From Streptomyces griseorubiginosus (GTDB lineage: Bacteria > Actinomycetota > Actinomycetes > Streptomycetales > Streptomycetaceae): 64,000 nt of DNA. A model generated the notes under the pieces. That model ran no database searches, was not told the DNA's origin, and saw only the letters and a program-made list of their open reading frames with translations. Both the position numbers and the translations under genes were made by a program. The stretch lies in assembly GCF_001514195.1 (NCBI RefSeq), contig NZ_KQ948740.1, forward strand, positions 310,001 to 374,000. Direction: 5' to 3'. This document shows positions 1 to 8,229 of this stretch, piece by piece; position 1 is the stretch's first letter; each line of letters opens with the position of its first letter.

Positions 1-1
1 G

Positions 2-640
2 GGGACGGTGAACGCGGCGACCGTGCCGCTGCTCATCCCCGCGGTCGAGGACTTCCGGGCCGCGCATCCGGTCACCCAGGTCGAGGTGGTCGGTGCGCAG
101 CAGACCGAGATCCACCGGGCGCTGTCGGAGGGCGGGTTCGACCTGGGGCTGGTCAACCACCTCGACGGCGACGACACACCGGCCGGTTTCGAGTCGACGC
201 GACTGCTGCGCGGGCGGCCGGTGGTGTGCTTGCGGCCGGACAGCCCGCTGGCCGCGCGCACCTGTGTGAGGGTGGACGATCTGCTGACCCAGCCGTTGAT
301 CGCGATGCGGACCGGGTATGTCATGCACCGTTTCGTGCACCGGCTCCTCGACGGCCGTGACGCGTCCTTCGCGTACTCCACCGACGGCGCCGAGATGGGC
401 AAGCTGATGGTGGCCGAAGGGCTGGGGGTGACCGTGCTGCCGGACTTCAGCGTGGTCGGGGATCCGCTGGAGCGGCAGGGCACGATCACCCACCGGCCGA
501 TCGAGGGGGACGCCACCCGGGTGCTGCTGATGCTCCAGCGCCGCAGGGCGGAGTCCGTGCCGCGGGCCGCGCACGACCTGCACGAGGTGTTCGTACGCCG
601 GGCCCTGCAGCTGGGCGGAACGCTCACCCCGCCCGGCTGA
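2..640 (+). CDS. LysR-family transcriptional regulator, C-terminal effector domain (5' partial)
   Basis: The reading frame is open from the first bases, so the gene begins before the window and the GTG at 8 is probably internal. What is present, about 210 residues, is a periplasmic-binding-protein-like LysR substrate domain: it opens with the strand and helix that lead from the linker helix into the effector fold ('GTVNAATVPLL'), has the 'FDLGLV' strand, and ends with the 'AEGLGVTVLPDF' segment typical of the second lobe. The DNA-binding helix-turn-helix lies upstream and cannot be seen. The ligand is unknown. The downstream stretch holds only repeats before an oppositely oriented small gene, so the target genes are probably upstream, outside the window. 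Confidence 0.85.
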   Translation, partial: GTVNAATVPLLIPAVEDFRAAHPVTQVEVVGAQQTEIHRALSEGGFDLGLVNHLDGDDTPAGFESTRLLRGRPVVCLRPDSPLAARTCVRVDDLLTQPLIAMRTGYVMHRFVHRLLDGRDASFAYSTDGAEMGKLMVAEGLGVTVLPDFSVVGDPLERQGTITHRPIEGDATRVLLMLQRRRAESVPRAAHDLHEVFVRRALQLGGTLTPPG

Positions 641-684
641 ACCGCCGGTTGGGGCTGTGTCCCGCCGGGGTGAACCTCCTCGCC

Positions 685-835
685 GGTCCTCGTCCCGCCG
701 GTCGAGCCGGCATGGCCGGTCTCGTCACACCCGGTCGAACCAGCCTGGCCGGTCCTCGCCCCGCCCGGTCGAACCAGCCCGGCCGGCCCCGCCCCGCCCC
801 GGTTGACCGCCTGTTCAGTCCTCGTCCCGCCCGGG
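685..835. repeat. Degenerate 33-34 bp tandem repeat
   Basis: A core resembling GGTCGAACCAGCCCGGCCGG recurs at 700, 733 and 767 (spacing 33 and 34), with a flanking GGTCCTCGTCCCGCC-like stretch at 685, 751 and about 816. About four decaying units fill the gap between the LysR gene and the small reverse-strand gene. It looks like a slippage-derived intergenic repeat; no coding potential is evident. Confidence 0.7.
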
Positions 836-982
836 GACCACCACGAGGAACGCGTCGGACTGGATGTCCATCACCACGGTCGCGGGCTCACCCTGCGCCC
901 GCCTCTGTGCCGCGTACTCCTCTGCCGGCCACGATCCGCGCGGAGCTCCCGCTGGAAACCGCTCCAACACCTTCGCGCTCAT
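815..982 (-). CDS. Small conserved hypothetical protein (55 aa)
   Basis: The 55-residue product begins MSAKVLERFPAG and has the ending 'VVMDIQSDAFLVVVPG' followed by an acidic tail. The frame also has an ATG seven codons upstream, but GGAGGTG lies 9 bases before the ATG at 982, within that extension, so I take 982 as the start. Amino-acid composition and third-position GC are those of a real gene rather than a shadow. I do not recognise a function; the C-terminal hydrophobic strand suggests a small soluble beta-containing fold rather than a membrane protein. It is followed on the same strand by intergenic repeats, and the MMPL gene upstream ends 75 bases away, so it could be the last gene of that transcript. 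Confidence 0.6.
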   Translation of the reverse strand: MSAKVLERFPAGAPRGSWPAEEYAAQRRAQGEPATVVMDIQSDAFLVVVPGRDED

Positions 983-1057
983 AGCGGCAGACACCTCCAA
1001 CATCGCTGACGAACCGTCTCGTACCGTTCCGGTTGCCCCGGATCCGGGCGGACATGT

Positions 1058-3124
1058 TCACGTCTTGTCAGTTCCGCCGACGGACGTCGGCCACCAGACG
1101 CGGGCCCCGATGTCGCGCACCAGCGCCGGCACGAGCAGGGACCTGACCACCAGGGTGTCCAGCAGGACACCGAAGGCGACGATGAAGGCGATCTGGGCGA
1201 GGAACGCCAGCGGGATCACCCCGAGGGCGGCGAAGGTGGCGGCCAGCACCACGCCCGCGGAGGTGATGACCCCGCCCGTGGTGACCAGTCCGCGTGTCAT
1301 GCCCTGCCGCGGTCCGTGCCGCAGGGACTCCTCGCGGACCCGGGACATCAGGAAGATGTTGTAGTCGACGCCGAGGGCGACGAGGAACACGAACCCGTAC
1401 AGCGGCACCGAGGGATCGGTGCCGGTGAAGCCGAACACATGACGGAAGACCAGGGCCGAAACGCCCAGCGTGGTCAGGAAGTTCAGAGCCACGGTGGCCA
1501 CCAGCAGCACGGGCAGCAGCAGCGAGCGCAGCAGCACGACCAGGATGAACAGGATGATCGCGAGGACGACCGGGACGATGAGGGTGCGGTCGTGCTCCGC
1601 GGTGCGCAGGGTGTCGTACTGCTGGGCGGTGTAGCCGCCGACGAGGGCGTCCGCGGCCGGCACCTCGTGCAGGGCGGTGCGCAGCCGGGCGACGGTCTTC
1701 TTGGCGGTGTCGCTGTCGGGGGCGGCGGTGAGGGTGACGTCGACACGGACCCGGCCGTCGACGACCAGCGGGTCGGCGCCGGGGCGGCCTGAGGCGCTCA
1801 CCGCGGCGGCGGAGGCGACGCCCTCGGTGTCCCTGGCGGCCCGGACGACGTCGGTGAGCCGGTCGGCGTCCGCGACGATCACGGCGGGGTTGCCCGAGCC
1901 GGCCGGGAAGTGCCGGCTCAGGGCCTGCTGGGCGGCGACCGAGGGGGCGTCGTCGACGAAGGTCTCGTCGAGGGGGACGCCCCGGGAGGTGAGGGCGGGC
2001 GCGAAGGCGGCACCGGCCAGCAGGACGACGAGGGTGAGCGCCCAGACCTTGCGGGGCGCCCGGTCGACGAGAGCGGCGATCCGGTGCCAGACGCCCTCGG
2101 GCCGCTCGTCCGCGGGGCGGGGGCGGGCGGGCCAGTAGGCGGCGCGGCCCAGCAGGGCGAGGGCGGCGGGCAGGAAGGTCAGGGAGGTCAGCACGGCGCA
2201 GGCGATGCCGATGGCGCCGACCGGGCCGAGGGCGCGGTTGTTGGTGAGGTCGCTCAGCAGCAGGGCGAGCAGGCCGAGCGCCACGGTGGCCGCGCTGGCG
2301 ACGATCGCCGCCCAGGACCGCCGCAGCGCCGCCCTCGCGGCGGTGAACCGGTCGGCGCCGCGGGCGAGTTCCTCGCGGCAGCGGGCGGTGAGGAGCAGGG
2401 CGTAGTCGGTGGCGGCGCCGATCACGAGGATGGAGAGGATGCCCTGCACCTGTCCGTCGACGCGCACGACGTCGTGGTCGGCGAGGGCGTACACCACCGC
2501 GCAGGCCGTGCCCAGGGCGAAGACCGCCCCGAGGATGATGACCAGCGGCAGGAGCACGCTGCGGTAGACGAGCAGCAGGATGAGCAGGACGACGGCCAGG
2601 GCGACGGCGAGGAGCAGTCCGTCGATGCCGGCGAAGGCGTCGGACAGGTCGGCCTGGGTGGCGGCCGGTCCGGCGAGTTGCACGGTCGCGCCGGAAACGT
2701 GCTCGGCGGCGGATCGTATCCGGTCGAGGGTGCCGGGGAGGGCGTCCCCGAGGTCGGGGCGCAGCGGCACCACGCCTTCGAGGGCCTCCCGGTCCTCGGA
2801 GGGGATCGCGGGCGACACCTGGCCGGCGACTCCGGCCACGCTCTTGAGGGTGCCGAGCACCCGGTCGGCGTCCGCCTTCCGGTCGGCGACCGCGGGGCCG
2901 GTCCAGACGACGATCACCGGCAGGGTCTCCTGCTGCCGGAAGGCCTTCTGCTCCGCGATGACGGCGGTGGACTCGGCGCTGCGGGGCAGGAACGCCGCCT
3001 GGTCGTTGGTGGCGACCTCACCGAGACGGCCGGCGAAGGGCCCGAGGGCACCGCCGGCGACGAGCCAGAGCGCCAGCAGGAGCAGGGGGACGAGCACGCG
3101 GGTGCGGCGGGCGGCGGGGGACAT
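1058..3124 (-). CDS. MMPL/RND-superfamily exporter
   Basis: The 688-residue protein has the MMPL layout in two homologous halves: one N-terminal membrane helix (about residues 9-27), a large extracytoplasmic domain, then a block of five helices, and the same again from about residue 355. The first helix block contains 'GAATDYALLL' and the second 'ALGVDYNIFL'. These are the paired D-Y motifs in TM4 and TM10 used for proton relay in this family. Length fits actinobacterial MmpL/YdfJ-like lipid or drug exporters. GGAG precedes the ATG. A MarR-type regulator lies upstream on the same strand, and a palindrome sits in the gap between them, suggesting MarR-controlled efflux of a lipid, antibiotic or phenolic compound; the substrate cannot be told. 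Confidence 0.9.
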   Translation of the reverse strand: MSPAARRTRVLVPLLLLALWLVAGGALGPFAGRLGEVATNDQAAFLPRSAESTAVIAEQKAFRQQETLPVIVVWTGPAVADRKADADRVLGTLKSVAGVAGQVSPAIPSEDREALEGVVPLRPDLGDALPGTLDRIRSAAEHVSGATVQLAGPAATQADLSDAFAGIDGLLLAVALAVVLLILLLVYRSVLLPLVIILGAVFALGTACAVVYALADHDVVRVDGQVQGILSILVIGAATDYALLLTARCREELARGADRFTAARAALRRSWAAIVASAATVALGLLALLLSDLTNNRALGPVGAIGIACAVLTSLTFLPAALALLGRAAYWPARPRPADERPEGVWHRIAALVDRAPRKVWALTLVVLLAGAAFAPALTSRGVPLDETFVDDAPSVAAQQALSRHFPAGSGNPAVIVADADRLTDVVRAARDTEGVASAAAVSASGRPGADPLVVDGRVRVDVTLTAAPDSDTAKKTVARLRTALHEVPAADALVGGYTAQQYDTLRTAEHDRTLIVPVVLAIILFILVVLLRSLLLPVLLVATVALNFLTTLGVSALVFRHVFGFTGTDPSVPLYGFVFLVALGVDYNIFLMSRVREESLRHGPRQGMTRGLVTTGGVITSAGVVLAATFAALGVIPLAFLAQIAFIVAFGVLLDTLVVRSLLVPALVRDIGARVWWPTSVGGTDKT

Positions 3125-3166
3125 CGGTCTCCAGGGTCGAGGGCATGTACCTCAATGAAGAACTAT

Positions 3167-3179
3167 CTCAATCATTGAG
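3167..3179. promoter_or_regulatory. Candidate MarR operator upstream of the MMPL gene
   Basis: CTCAAT-C-ATTGAG is a perfect inverted repeat with a one-base centre, in an AT-rich patch 43 bases upstream of the MMPL start codon. A further CTCAATGA half-like copy begins at 3151. MarR proteins commonly bind short AT-rich dyads of this kind near the promoter of a co-regulated exporter; assignment to the neighbouring MarR gene is inference. Confidence 0.5.
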
Positions 3180-3295
3180 TTACATCGGTTCGGTGATCGT
3201 AGACGACGCCCCTGCTTCCGCGATCGCCCGGTCGGCGGATGCGGTCGACGGCGGTGGATTCAGCGACCGCCCGGCGTTCAGCGGCCACCCGGCCT

Positions 3296-3838
3296 TCAGC
3301 GACCGCCCGGCCGCGCCTCGGCGAGTTCCTCGTTCAGCGCCTCCAGGAACCGCACCACCACGGACAGCTCCTGCTCGCCGAACCGGGAACGGGCGGCTTC
3401 GGTCGCCTCGGCGAGCGGGCGGAAGTACGACCGTGCGGCCGCCCTGGCGTCCGGTTCGTACCGCAGATGGACGACCCTGCGGTCCGCGCTCTCCCGCACC
3501 CGGCGGATGTGCCCCGCCCGCTCCAGCCGGTCCACGCACGCGGTCACCGCGCCCGAGGTCAGCCCGAGGTGCCGGCGCAGGCCACTGGGTGTCATCGGCT
3601 CGTCCGCGTCCATGATCGCGCCGAGTGCCTGGATGTCGGTGGCGTGCAGACCGTGGTCACCTGCGAAACCCTGGACGAGCCGGTTGATCTCGCCGTTCAT
3701 CCGGCGCAGTCGTACGGCGAAGGCGTACAGGTCGGTCGGCGCCCCGCCCGTGCCGGACTCCGGTCGCGCGTCCTGTCGCCGCTGGTCCGGTCCGGACTCC
3801 GGTCGCGCGTCCTGTTCCCGCTGGTTCGGTGTGGCCAC
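3296..3838 (-). CDS. MarR-family transcriptional regulator
   Basis: The 180-residue product carries the winged-helix MarR core: 'HATDIQALGAIMDADEPMTPSGLRRHLGLTSG'-type helices (written here only in part) followed by 'RRVRESADRRVVHLR', the wing with the D-R motif of the family. An upstream ATG at 3961 exists, but that extension has no family similarity and overlaps the divergent gene's leader; I use the GTG at 3838. TACGCT stands 6 bases before this GTG and no ribosome site is seen, which fits a leaderless transcript. The N-terminal 35 residues contain a duplicated 13-residue unit (DARPESG twice). It is placed upstream of and codirectional with the MMPL exporter, its likely target. Confidence 0.82.
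   Translation of the reverse strand: MATPNQREQDARPESGPDQRRQDARPESGTGGAPTDLYAFAVRLRRMNGEINRLVQGFAGDHGLHATDIQALGAIMDADEPMTPSGLRRHLGLTSGAVTACVDRLERAGHIRRVRESADRRVVHLRYEPDARAAARSYFRPLAEATEAARSRFGEQELSVVVRFLEALNEELAEARPGGR
3753..3830. repeat. Two 39-bp direct repeats inside the MarR gene N-terminus
   Basis: Units at 3753-3791 and 3792-3830 are identical at 36 of 39 positions by eye and keep the reading frame (13 codons each), duplicating a polar, disordered-looking DARPESG segment before the DNA-binding domain. Confidence 0.8.
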
Positions 3839-3944
3839 GTGATCAGCGTATAGAAGCGCCGGCCGCTCCCGGGCCGGGGCCGCATCCGAACCGGCCCGAG
3901 CGGTGGAAGTGATCACGAGGGACGGAAGGAAGGACAGGGACGCG

Positions 3945-5471
3945 ATGGACCACGACGACACCCGCCCGCGACCGCGCTGTCTGGTGACCGGCGCGACCGG
4001 CTACATCGGCGGTCGCCTGGTTCCGGAACTGCTCGACGCGGGCTACCGGGTGCGGTGCCTGGCCCGCTCCCCCGGCCGGCTGCGCGACCATCCCTGGATC
4101 GACCGTGCCGAGGTGGTGGGCGGTGACGTGACCGATCCCGGGTCCGTGGCGCGTGCCCTCGACGGGGTGGACGTGGCGTACTACCTGGTCCACGGGATGG
4201 GGTCCGGCAAGGACTTCGAGGAGACGGACCGCAGGGCCGCGCGGATCTTCGCCGAGCAGGCCAGGATCGCGGGCGTACGACGGATCGTGTACCTGAGCGG
4301 GCTCACGCCCGCCGGGGTGCCCGAGAGCGAGCTCTCCCCGCATCTGCGCTCCCGTGCCGAGGTGGCCCACATCCTGCTCGATTCCGGCGTCCCGGCCACG
4401 ATCCTGCGGGCGGCCGTCGTCATCGGCTCCGGCTCGGCTTCCTTCGAGATGCTGCGCTACCTCACCGAGCGGCTGCCCGTGATGGTCACCCCGAGCTGGG
4501 TGCACACCCGCATCCAGCCGGTGGCGGTCCGCGACGTGCTCCGCGCCCTGGTCGGCAGCGCGAGCATGCCGTCCGACGTCAGCCGGGCCTTCGACCTCGG
4601 CGGTCCCGACATCCTGACGTACCGGCAGATGATGCACCGCTACGCGGCGATCGCCGGCCTGCCGCGCCGGATCATCCTGCCGGTGCCGGTCCTCACCCCC
4701 CGGCTCTCCAGCCACTGGGTGGGCCTGGTCACGCCGGTGCCCGCCTCCCTCGCCCGGCCGCTCACCGAGTCGCTGCGGCACGAGGTGGTCTGCCACGAGA
4801 ACGACATCGCCCGGTATCTCGCCGGCCCGCCCGCCGCTCCGATCGGCTTCGACGACGCCGTACGGCTGGCGCTCCAGCGGGTGCGGGAGGCGAAGGTGAC
4901 GACCCGGTGGTCGTCGGCGTCCGTGCCCGGTGCCCCGAGCGATCCGCTGCCCACCGACCCGGACTGGGCCGGCGGCAGCCTCTACAGCGACCACCGGGAG
5001 CTGGAGGTCGACGCCTCCCCCGAGGCGCTGTGGCGGGTCGTGGAGGGCATCGGCGGCGAGAACGGCTGGTACTCCTTCCCGCTCGCGTGGGCGGTGCGGG
5101 GCCGGCTGGACCGGCTGGTCGGCGGGGTCGGGCTGCGCCGGGGGCGCCGGGACGCGGCCCGGCTGCGGGTCGGTGACTCGCTGGACTTCTGGCGGGTCGA
5201 GGAGATCGAGCCGGGCCGGCTGCTGCGGCTGCGCGCCGAGATGCGGCTGCCCGGTCTGGCCTGGCTGGAGATGTCGGTGGAGCGCGGCGAGAACGGCCGC
5301 ACCCGGTACCGGCAGCGCGCCCTGTTCCATCCGCACGGCCTGCTCGGTCACGCCTACTGGTGGAGCGTCTCCCCCTTCCACGCGGTGGTGTTCGGCGGGA
5401 TGGCCCGCAACATCGCCCGGACGGCGGCGAGTTCGGCGGCCCACCGGCCGGAGCACGCCACCGTCCCATGA
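3945..5471 (+). CDS. NAD(P)-binding epimerase-like protein with C-terminal DUF2867-type domain
   Basis: The 508-residue protein starts with an extended-SDR Rossmann motif (VTGATGYIGGRL, about residues 13-24) followed by 'RCLARSP' and 'YYLVHGMG', typical of the NmrA/NAD-epimerase group. From about residue 340 a second domain starts ('GGSLYSDHRELEVDASPEALW') that matches the SRPBCC/DUF2867 module often fused to these reductases. An in-frame GTG at 3903 would add 14 residues; I prefer the ATG at 3945 because a GGAAGGA-rich ribosome site precedes it. It is divergent from the MarR gene and may share its control. Substrate is unknown; such proteins are usually annotated as NAD(P)H-binding oxidoreductases. 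Confidence 0.85.
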   Translation: MDHDDTRPRPRCLVTGATGYIGGRLVPELLDAGYRVRCLARSPGRLRDHPWIDRAEVVGGDVTDPGSVARALDGVDVAYYLVHGMGSGKDFEETDRRAARIFAEQARIAGVRRIVYLSGLTPAGVPESELSPHLRSRAEVAHILLDSGVPATILRAAVVIGSGSASFEMLRYLTERLPVMVTPSWVHTRIQPVAVRDVLRALVGSASMPSDVSRAFDLGGPDILTYRQMMHRYAAIAGLPRRIILPVPVLTPRLSSHWVGLVTPVPASLARPLTESLRHEVVCHENDIARYLAGPPAAPIGFDDAVRLALQRVREAKVTTRWSSASVPGAPSDPLPTDPDWAGGSLYSDHRELEVDASPEALWRVVEGIGGENGWYSFPLAWAVRGRLDRLVGGVGLRRGRRDAARLRVGDSLDFWRVEEIEPGRLLRLRAEMRLPGLAWLEMSVERGENGRTRYRQRALFHPHGLLGHAYWWSVSPFHAVVFGGMARNIARTAASSAAHRPEHATVP

Positions 5472-5598
5472 CGGTCCGACCCCTCTTCACCTTTCACTCT
5501 TCGTCGCAGACCCCCCTGCCCCGCTCCGCCTCCCGGAGCACGTCCCCCCCTCACCCGCCACGAGCCGCCCGGCCCTCTCTCCACCCGGAGCACGCCCC

Positions 5599-6972
5599 AT
5601 GAGCATCTCGGTCGTCCTGTTCACCTGTGACCTGCGGCTGCACGACCACCCGCCGCTCCGAGCGGCCCTCGACGGCACCGAGGAGGTCGTGCCGTTGTTC
5701 GTACGGGACCGGGGCGTGGACGCCTCCGGGTTCGCCGTACCGAACCGGCTGGCGTTCCTCGCCGACTGTCTGCACGATCTGGACGCCGGTCTGCGCGAGC
5801 GGGGCGGGCGGCTGGTGGTGCGCTCCGGTGACCTGGTCGAGGAGGTCTGCAAGGTCGCCGCCGAGGCGGACGCCGACGAGGTGCACATGGCCGCCGACGC
5901 CAGTGCGCACGCCCACCGGCGGGAACGGCGGCTGCGGCGGGCCCTGGAGGGCGAGGGCGTACGGCTGCACGTGCACGACACGGTGTCCACGGCCGTCGCC
6001 CCCGGCGCGGTGGCCCCGGCGGGCTCGGACCACTTCGCCGTGTTCACGCCCTACTTCCGGCGCTGGTCGGAGCAGCGGCTGCGGGAGCCGCACGGGGCAC
6101 CGAGGGCGGTGCGGGTCCCGGAGGGTGTGGGGTCCGAGTCGCTGCCCTCGCGCGCGGACCTGTCCGGGCTCTCGGAGGGCCTCGCCGCGGGCGGGGAGAT
6201 CGCCGGCCGCAAGAGCCTCGCCACCTGGCTGCGCTCGGGCGTGGCCGCGTACGAGGACCGGCACGACGACCTGGCCGGCGACGCGACCTCCCGGCTCTCC
6301 CCGCACCTCCACTTCGGCACCCTGTCCCCCGTCGAGCTGGTCCACCGGGCGCGCCGGGCGGGCGGTCCGGGCGCGGAGGCCTTCGTGCGGCAGCTCGCGT
6401 GGCGCGACTTCCACCGTCAGGTGCTGGCGGCGCGCCCCGCCGCGGCCGACGCCGACTACCGCACCCAGCACGACCGTTGGCGCTCCGAGAAGGCGGCCCG
6501 GGCGGACGTCGAGGCGTGGAAGGAGGGCCGGACCGGCTACCCGGTCGTGGACGCGGCGATGCGCCAGCTGCGGCACGAGGGGTGGATGCACAACCGCGGC
6601 CGTCTCCTGACCGCGAGCTTCCTCGCCAAGACGCTGTACGTGGACTGGCGGGTCGGCGCCCGGCACTTCCTGGACCTGCTGGTGGACGGGGACGTGGCCA
6701 ACAACCAGCTCAACTGGCAGTGGATGGCGGGCACCGGCACCGACACCCGGCCCAACCGGGTCCTCAACCCGGTCATCCAGGCCAAGCGCTACGACCCGGA
6801 CGGCGCGTACGTCCGCCGCTGGGTGCCCGAACTGGCCGGTCTGGAAGGGCCCTCGGTGCACGAGCCGTGGAAGCTGCGGGGGCTGGACCGGGCCGCGTTC
6901 GACTACCCGGACCCGATCGTGGAACTGTACGAGGGGCTCGCCCGGTTCAAGCGCGCCCGGGGCCGCGACTGA
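5599..6972 (+). CDS. phr: Deoxyribodipyrimidine photo-lyase (class I)
   Basis: The 457-residue protein is a cryptochrome/photolyase family member that uses light to split cyclobutane pyrimidine dimers. The N-terminal antenna domain begins 'VVLFTCDLRLHDHPPL'. The FAD-binding half shows 'SRLSPHLHFGTLSP', 'LAWRDFHRQVL', 'TGYPVVDAAMRQL', 'GWMHNRGRL' and 'NNQLNWQWMAGTGTD', the last followed by the 'RYDPDGAYVRRWVPEL' end motif. Frame extends far upstream, but GGAG 8 bases before the ATG at 5599 and alignment with the family fix the start. It runs tail-to-tail with a CarH/LitR-like regulator gene (26-base overlap of the 3' ends), which, with the ECF sigma gene beyond, makes light-induced expression likely. 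Confidence 0.95.
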   Translation: MSISVVLFTCDLRLHDHPPLRAALDGTEEVVPLFVRDRGVDASGFAVPNRLAFLADCLHDLDAGLRERGGRLVVRSGDLVEEVCKVAAEADADEVHMAADASAHAHRRERRLRRALEGEGVRLHVHDTVSTAVAPGAVAPAGSDHFAVFTPYFRRWSEQRLREPHGAPRAVRVPEGVGSESLPSRADLSGLSEGLAAGGEIAGRKSLATWLRSGVAAYEDRHDDLAGDATSRLSPHLHFGTLSPVELVHRARRAGGPGAEAFVRQLAWRDFHRQVLAARPAAADADYRTQHDRWRSEKAARADVEAWKEGRTGYPVVDAAMRQLRHEGWMHNRGRLLTASFLAKTLYVDWRVGARHFLDLLVDGDVANNQLNWQWMAGTGTDTRPNRVLNPVIQAKRYDPDGAYVRRWVPELAGLEGPSVHEPWKLRGLDRAAFDYPDPIVELYEGLARFKRARGRD

Positions 6973-8068
6973 GGCCGCTCTCCCGGCCGTGCGGCCCGGC
7001 GGGCTTCCGCGATCCGGCCCCGTACAGTGCGGCGAGGGTGTCCAGGGCGTCCTGGAAGGACGTGGGCCGCAGCATGCCCTGACCGGAACGGCCGGCCCAG
7101 CCCGGTCCCCCCAGGACCACCAGGGGCCTTCTGCGCGCGCCCTTCACCCCCCACCCGGTGCCGACCAGGTGCCGGGCCAGCGGGAAGCTCGCGGTGGAGC
7201 GGACCTGCGACCACAGGACGACGGCCGCCGGGCCGAGCCGTTCCACGGCCCCGATCAGCGCCTCCGCGGGTACGGCGGCGCCGAACATCCTGGCGGGCAG
7301 GCGCAGTTCGGTCAGCGCGGCGTTGAGCGCCTCCAGCGGGAGCGTGTGCTGCTCGCCGGGGACGCAGGCCAGCACCACCGGCCCGGGACCGGGTGCGTCC
7401 GCGTGCCGGGCCGGCGGGCGGGTGCTGCGGCGCAGCACGGTGGACATGTGCCAGGACAGCAGGTGCTCGACCTCGACGTAACGGTCCCCGGACGAGGCCC
7501 ACTTGCGGCCCACCGCGTGCAGCGTCGGCACCATCACCTCCTGCCAGGCCACCGCGAGACCATGGGTCTCCACCGCCGCCGCCAGCTGCTCCTGCACGGC
7601 GGGCGCGTCGAGACGTACGGCGGCCCGGGCCAGGCCCCGGCACTCCTGCCGCACGTCCCCCAGAGGGAGCGTGCCGGCCGCCCGGGACCGGGGCATCGGT
7701 TCCGGCGGCGCATCCGGGTCGGGGCCGTCCGCCGGTTCCGCGGGCCCTGCCGGGAGCGGGGTGCCCGCCGGTTCCGGGGACGCCGACCGCTTGGCCGCGC
7801 GCGCCGCCTCGGCCGGCGGTACGCCCGCCGAGGTGAGCCGGCACATCGTCTCCAGCACGGCGATGTCCGGCGCGGTCCACCGTCGGTGCCGTCCGTCGGC
7901 GCGGACGGCGGGACCGATGCCGTAGCGACGGTCCCAGGACCGCAGCGTGGTCGGCGAGACGCCCAGCCGACGGGCCAGGGCCCCGGTGGTGAGACTCGTC
8001 GCGGTGTCGCGGGACGAGGCCGGCTCCGGCCGGGCCGACGGTCCTCCGCCCTCCGGAATGTCACGCAT
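6947..8068 (-). CDS. MerR-family regulator with CarH/LitR-like cobalamin-binding domain
   Basis: The 373-residue protein has an N-terminal MerR helix-turn-helix (about residues 26-95: 'TTGALARRLGVSPTTLRSWDRRYG'-type recognition segment) joined by a proline-rich linker to a C-terminal helical-plus-Rossmann domain. In the latter, W190, E201-H202 and a GEQH motif with H241 occupy the places of the CarH light-sensor residues: the tryptophan and E-H that cap adenosylcobalamin, and the lower axial histidine. The spacing is W-x10-EH rather than the usual W-x9-EH. Proteins of this kind (CarH, LitR) hold DNA in the dark and release it when light destroys the B12 adduct. Partners here are photolyase (convergent, overlapping) and an ECF sigma gene (divergent). 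TATAGT lies exactly 6 bases before the ATG, suggesting a leaderless message. Confidence 0.85.
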   Translation of the reverse strand: MRDIPEGGGPSARPEPASSRDTATSLTTGALARRLGVSPTTLRSWDRRYGIGPAVRADGRHRRWTAPDIAVLETMCRLTSAGVPPAEAARAAKRSASPEPAGTPLPAGPAEPADGPDPDAPPEPMPRSRAAGTLPLGDVRQECRGLARAAVRLDAPAVQEQLAAAVETHGLAVAWQEVMVPTLHAVGRKWASSGDRYVEVEHLLSWHMSTVLRRSTRPPARHADAPGPGPVVLACVPGEQHTLPLEALNAALTELRLPARMFGAAVPAEALIGAVERLGPAAVVLWSQVRSTASFPLARHLVGTGWGVKGARRRPLVVLGGPGWAGRSGQGMLRPTSFQDALDTLAALYGAGSRKPAGPHGRESGLSRGPGRA

Positions 8069-8074
8069 GGCCCG

Positions 8075-8080
8075 ACTATA
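8075..8080 (-). promoter_or_regulatory. -10 element of the CarH/LitR-like gene (leaderless)
   Basis: TATAGT on the minus strand ends 6 bases before the ATG at 8068, so transcription would start at or beside the A of the start codon. No ribosome site precedes the ATG. No good -35 hexamer is visible at 16-18 bases, consistent with activator or alternative-sigma dependence. Confidence 0.45.
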
Positions 8081-8229
8081 CGACGCAGAACCGATGCAAG
8101 TTGCGGGCCCTGACCCGGGGCTCGGAGGATGGCCGCGACGTCACACGCTCCGACCGAGCGGGGCCCGGCATGCCCGCGCCTCGTGGGCCGCCCGTCCGCA
8201 GGAGCCGTACACCGCGAGGAGCCGCCGCC

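Noticed and set aside
1910..3178. 422-codon forward frame opposite the MMPL gene
   Set aside because: Antisense shadow: low-complexity Gly/Glu/Arg/Gln-rich translation, while the reverse strand encodes a clear MMPL protein.
3843..5456. 537-codon reverse frame opposite the epimerase-like gene
   Set aside because: His/Pro/Arg/Gly-rich shadow without family features; the forward strand has the Rossmann motif.
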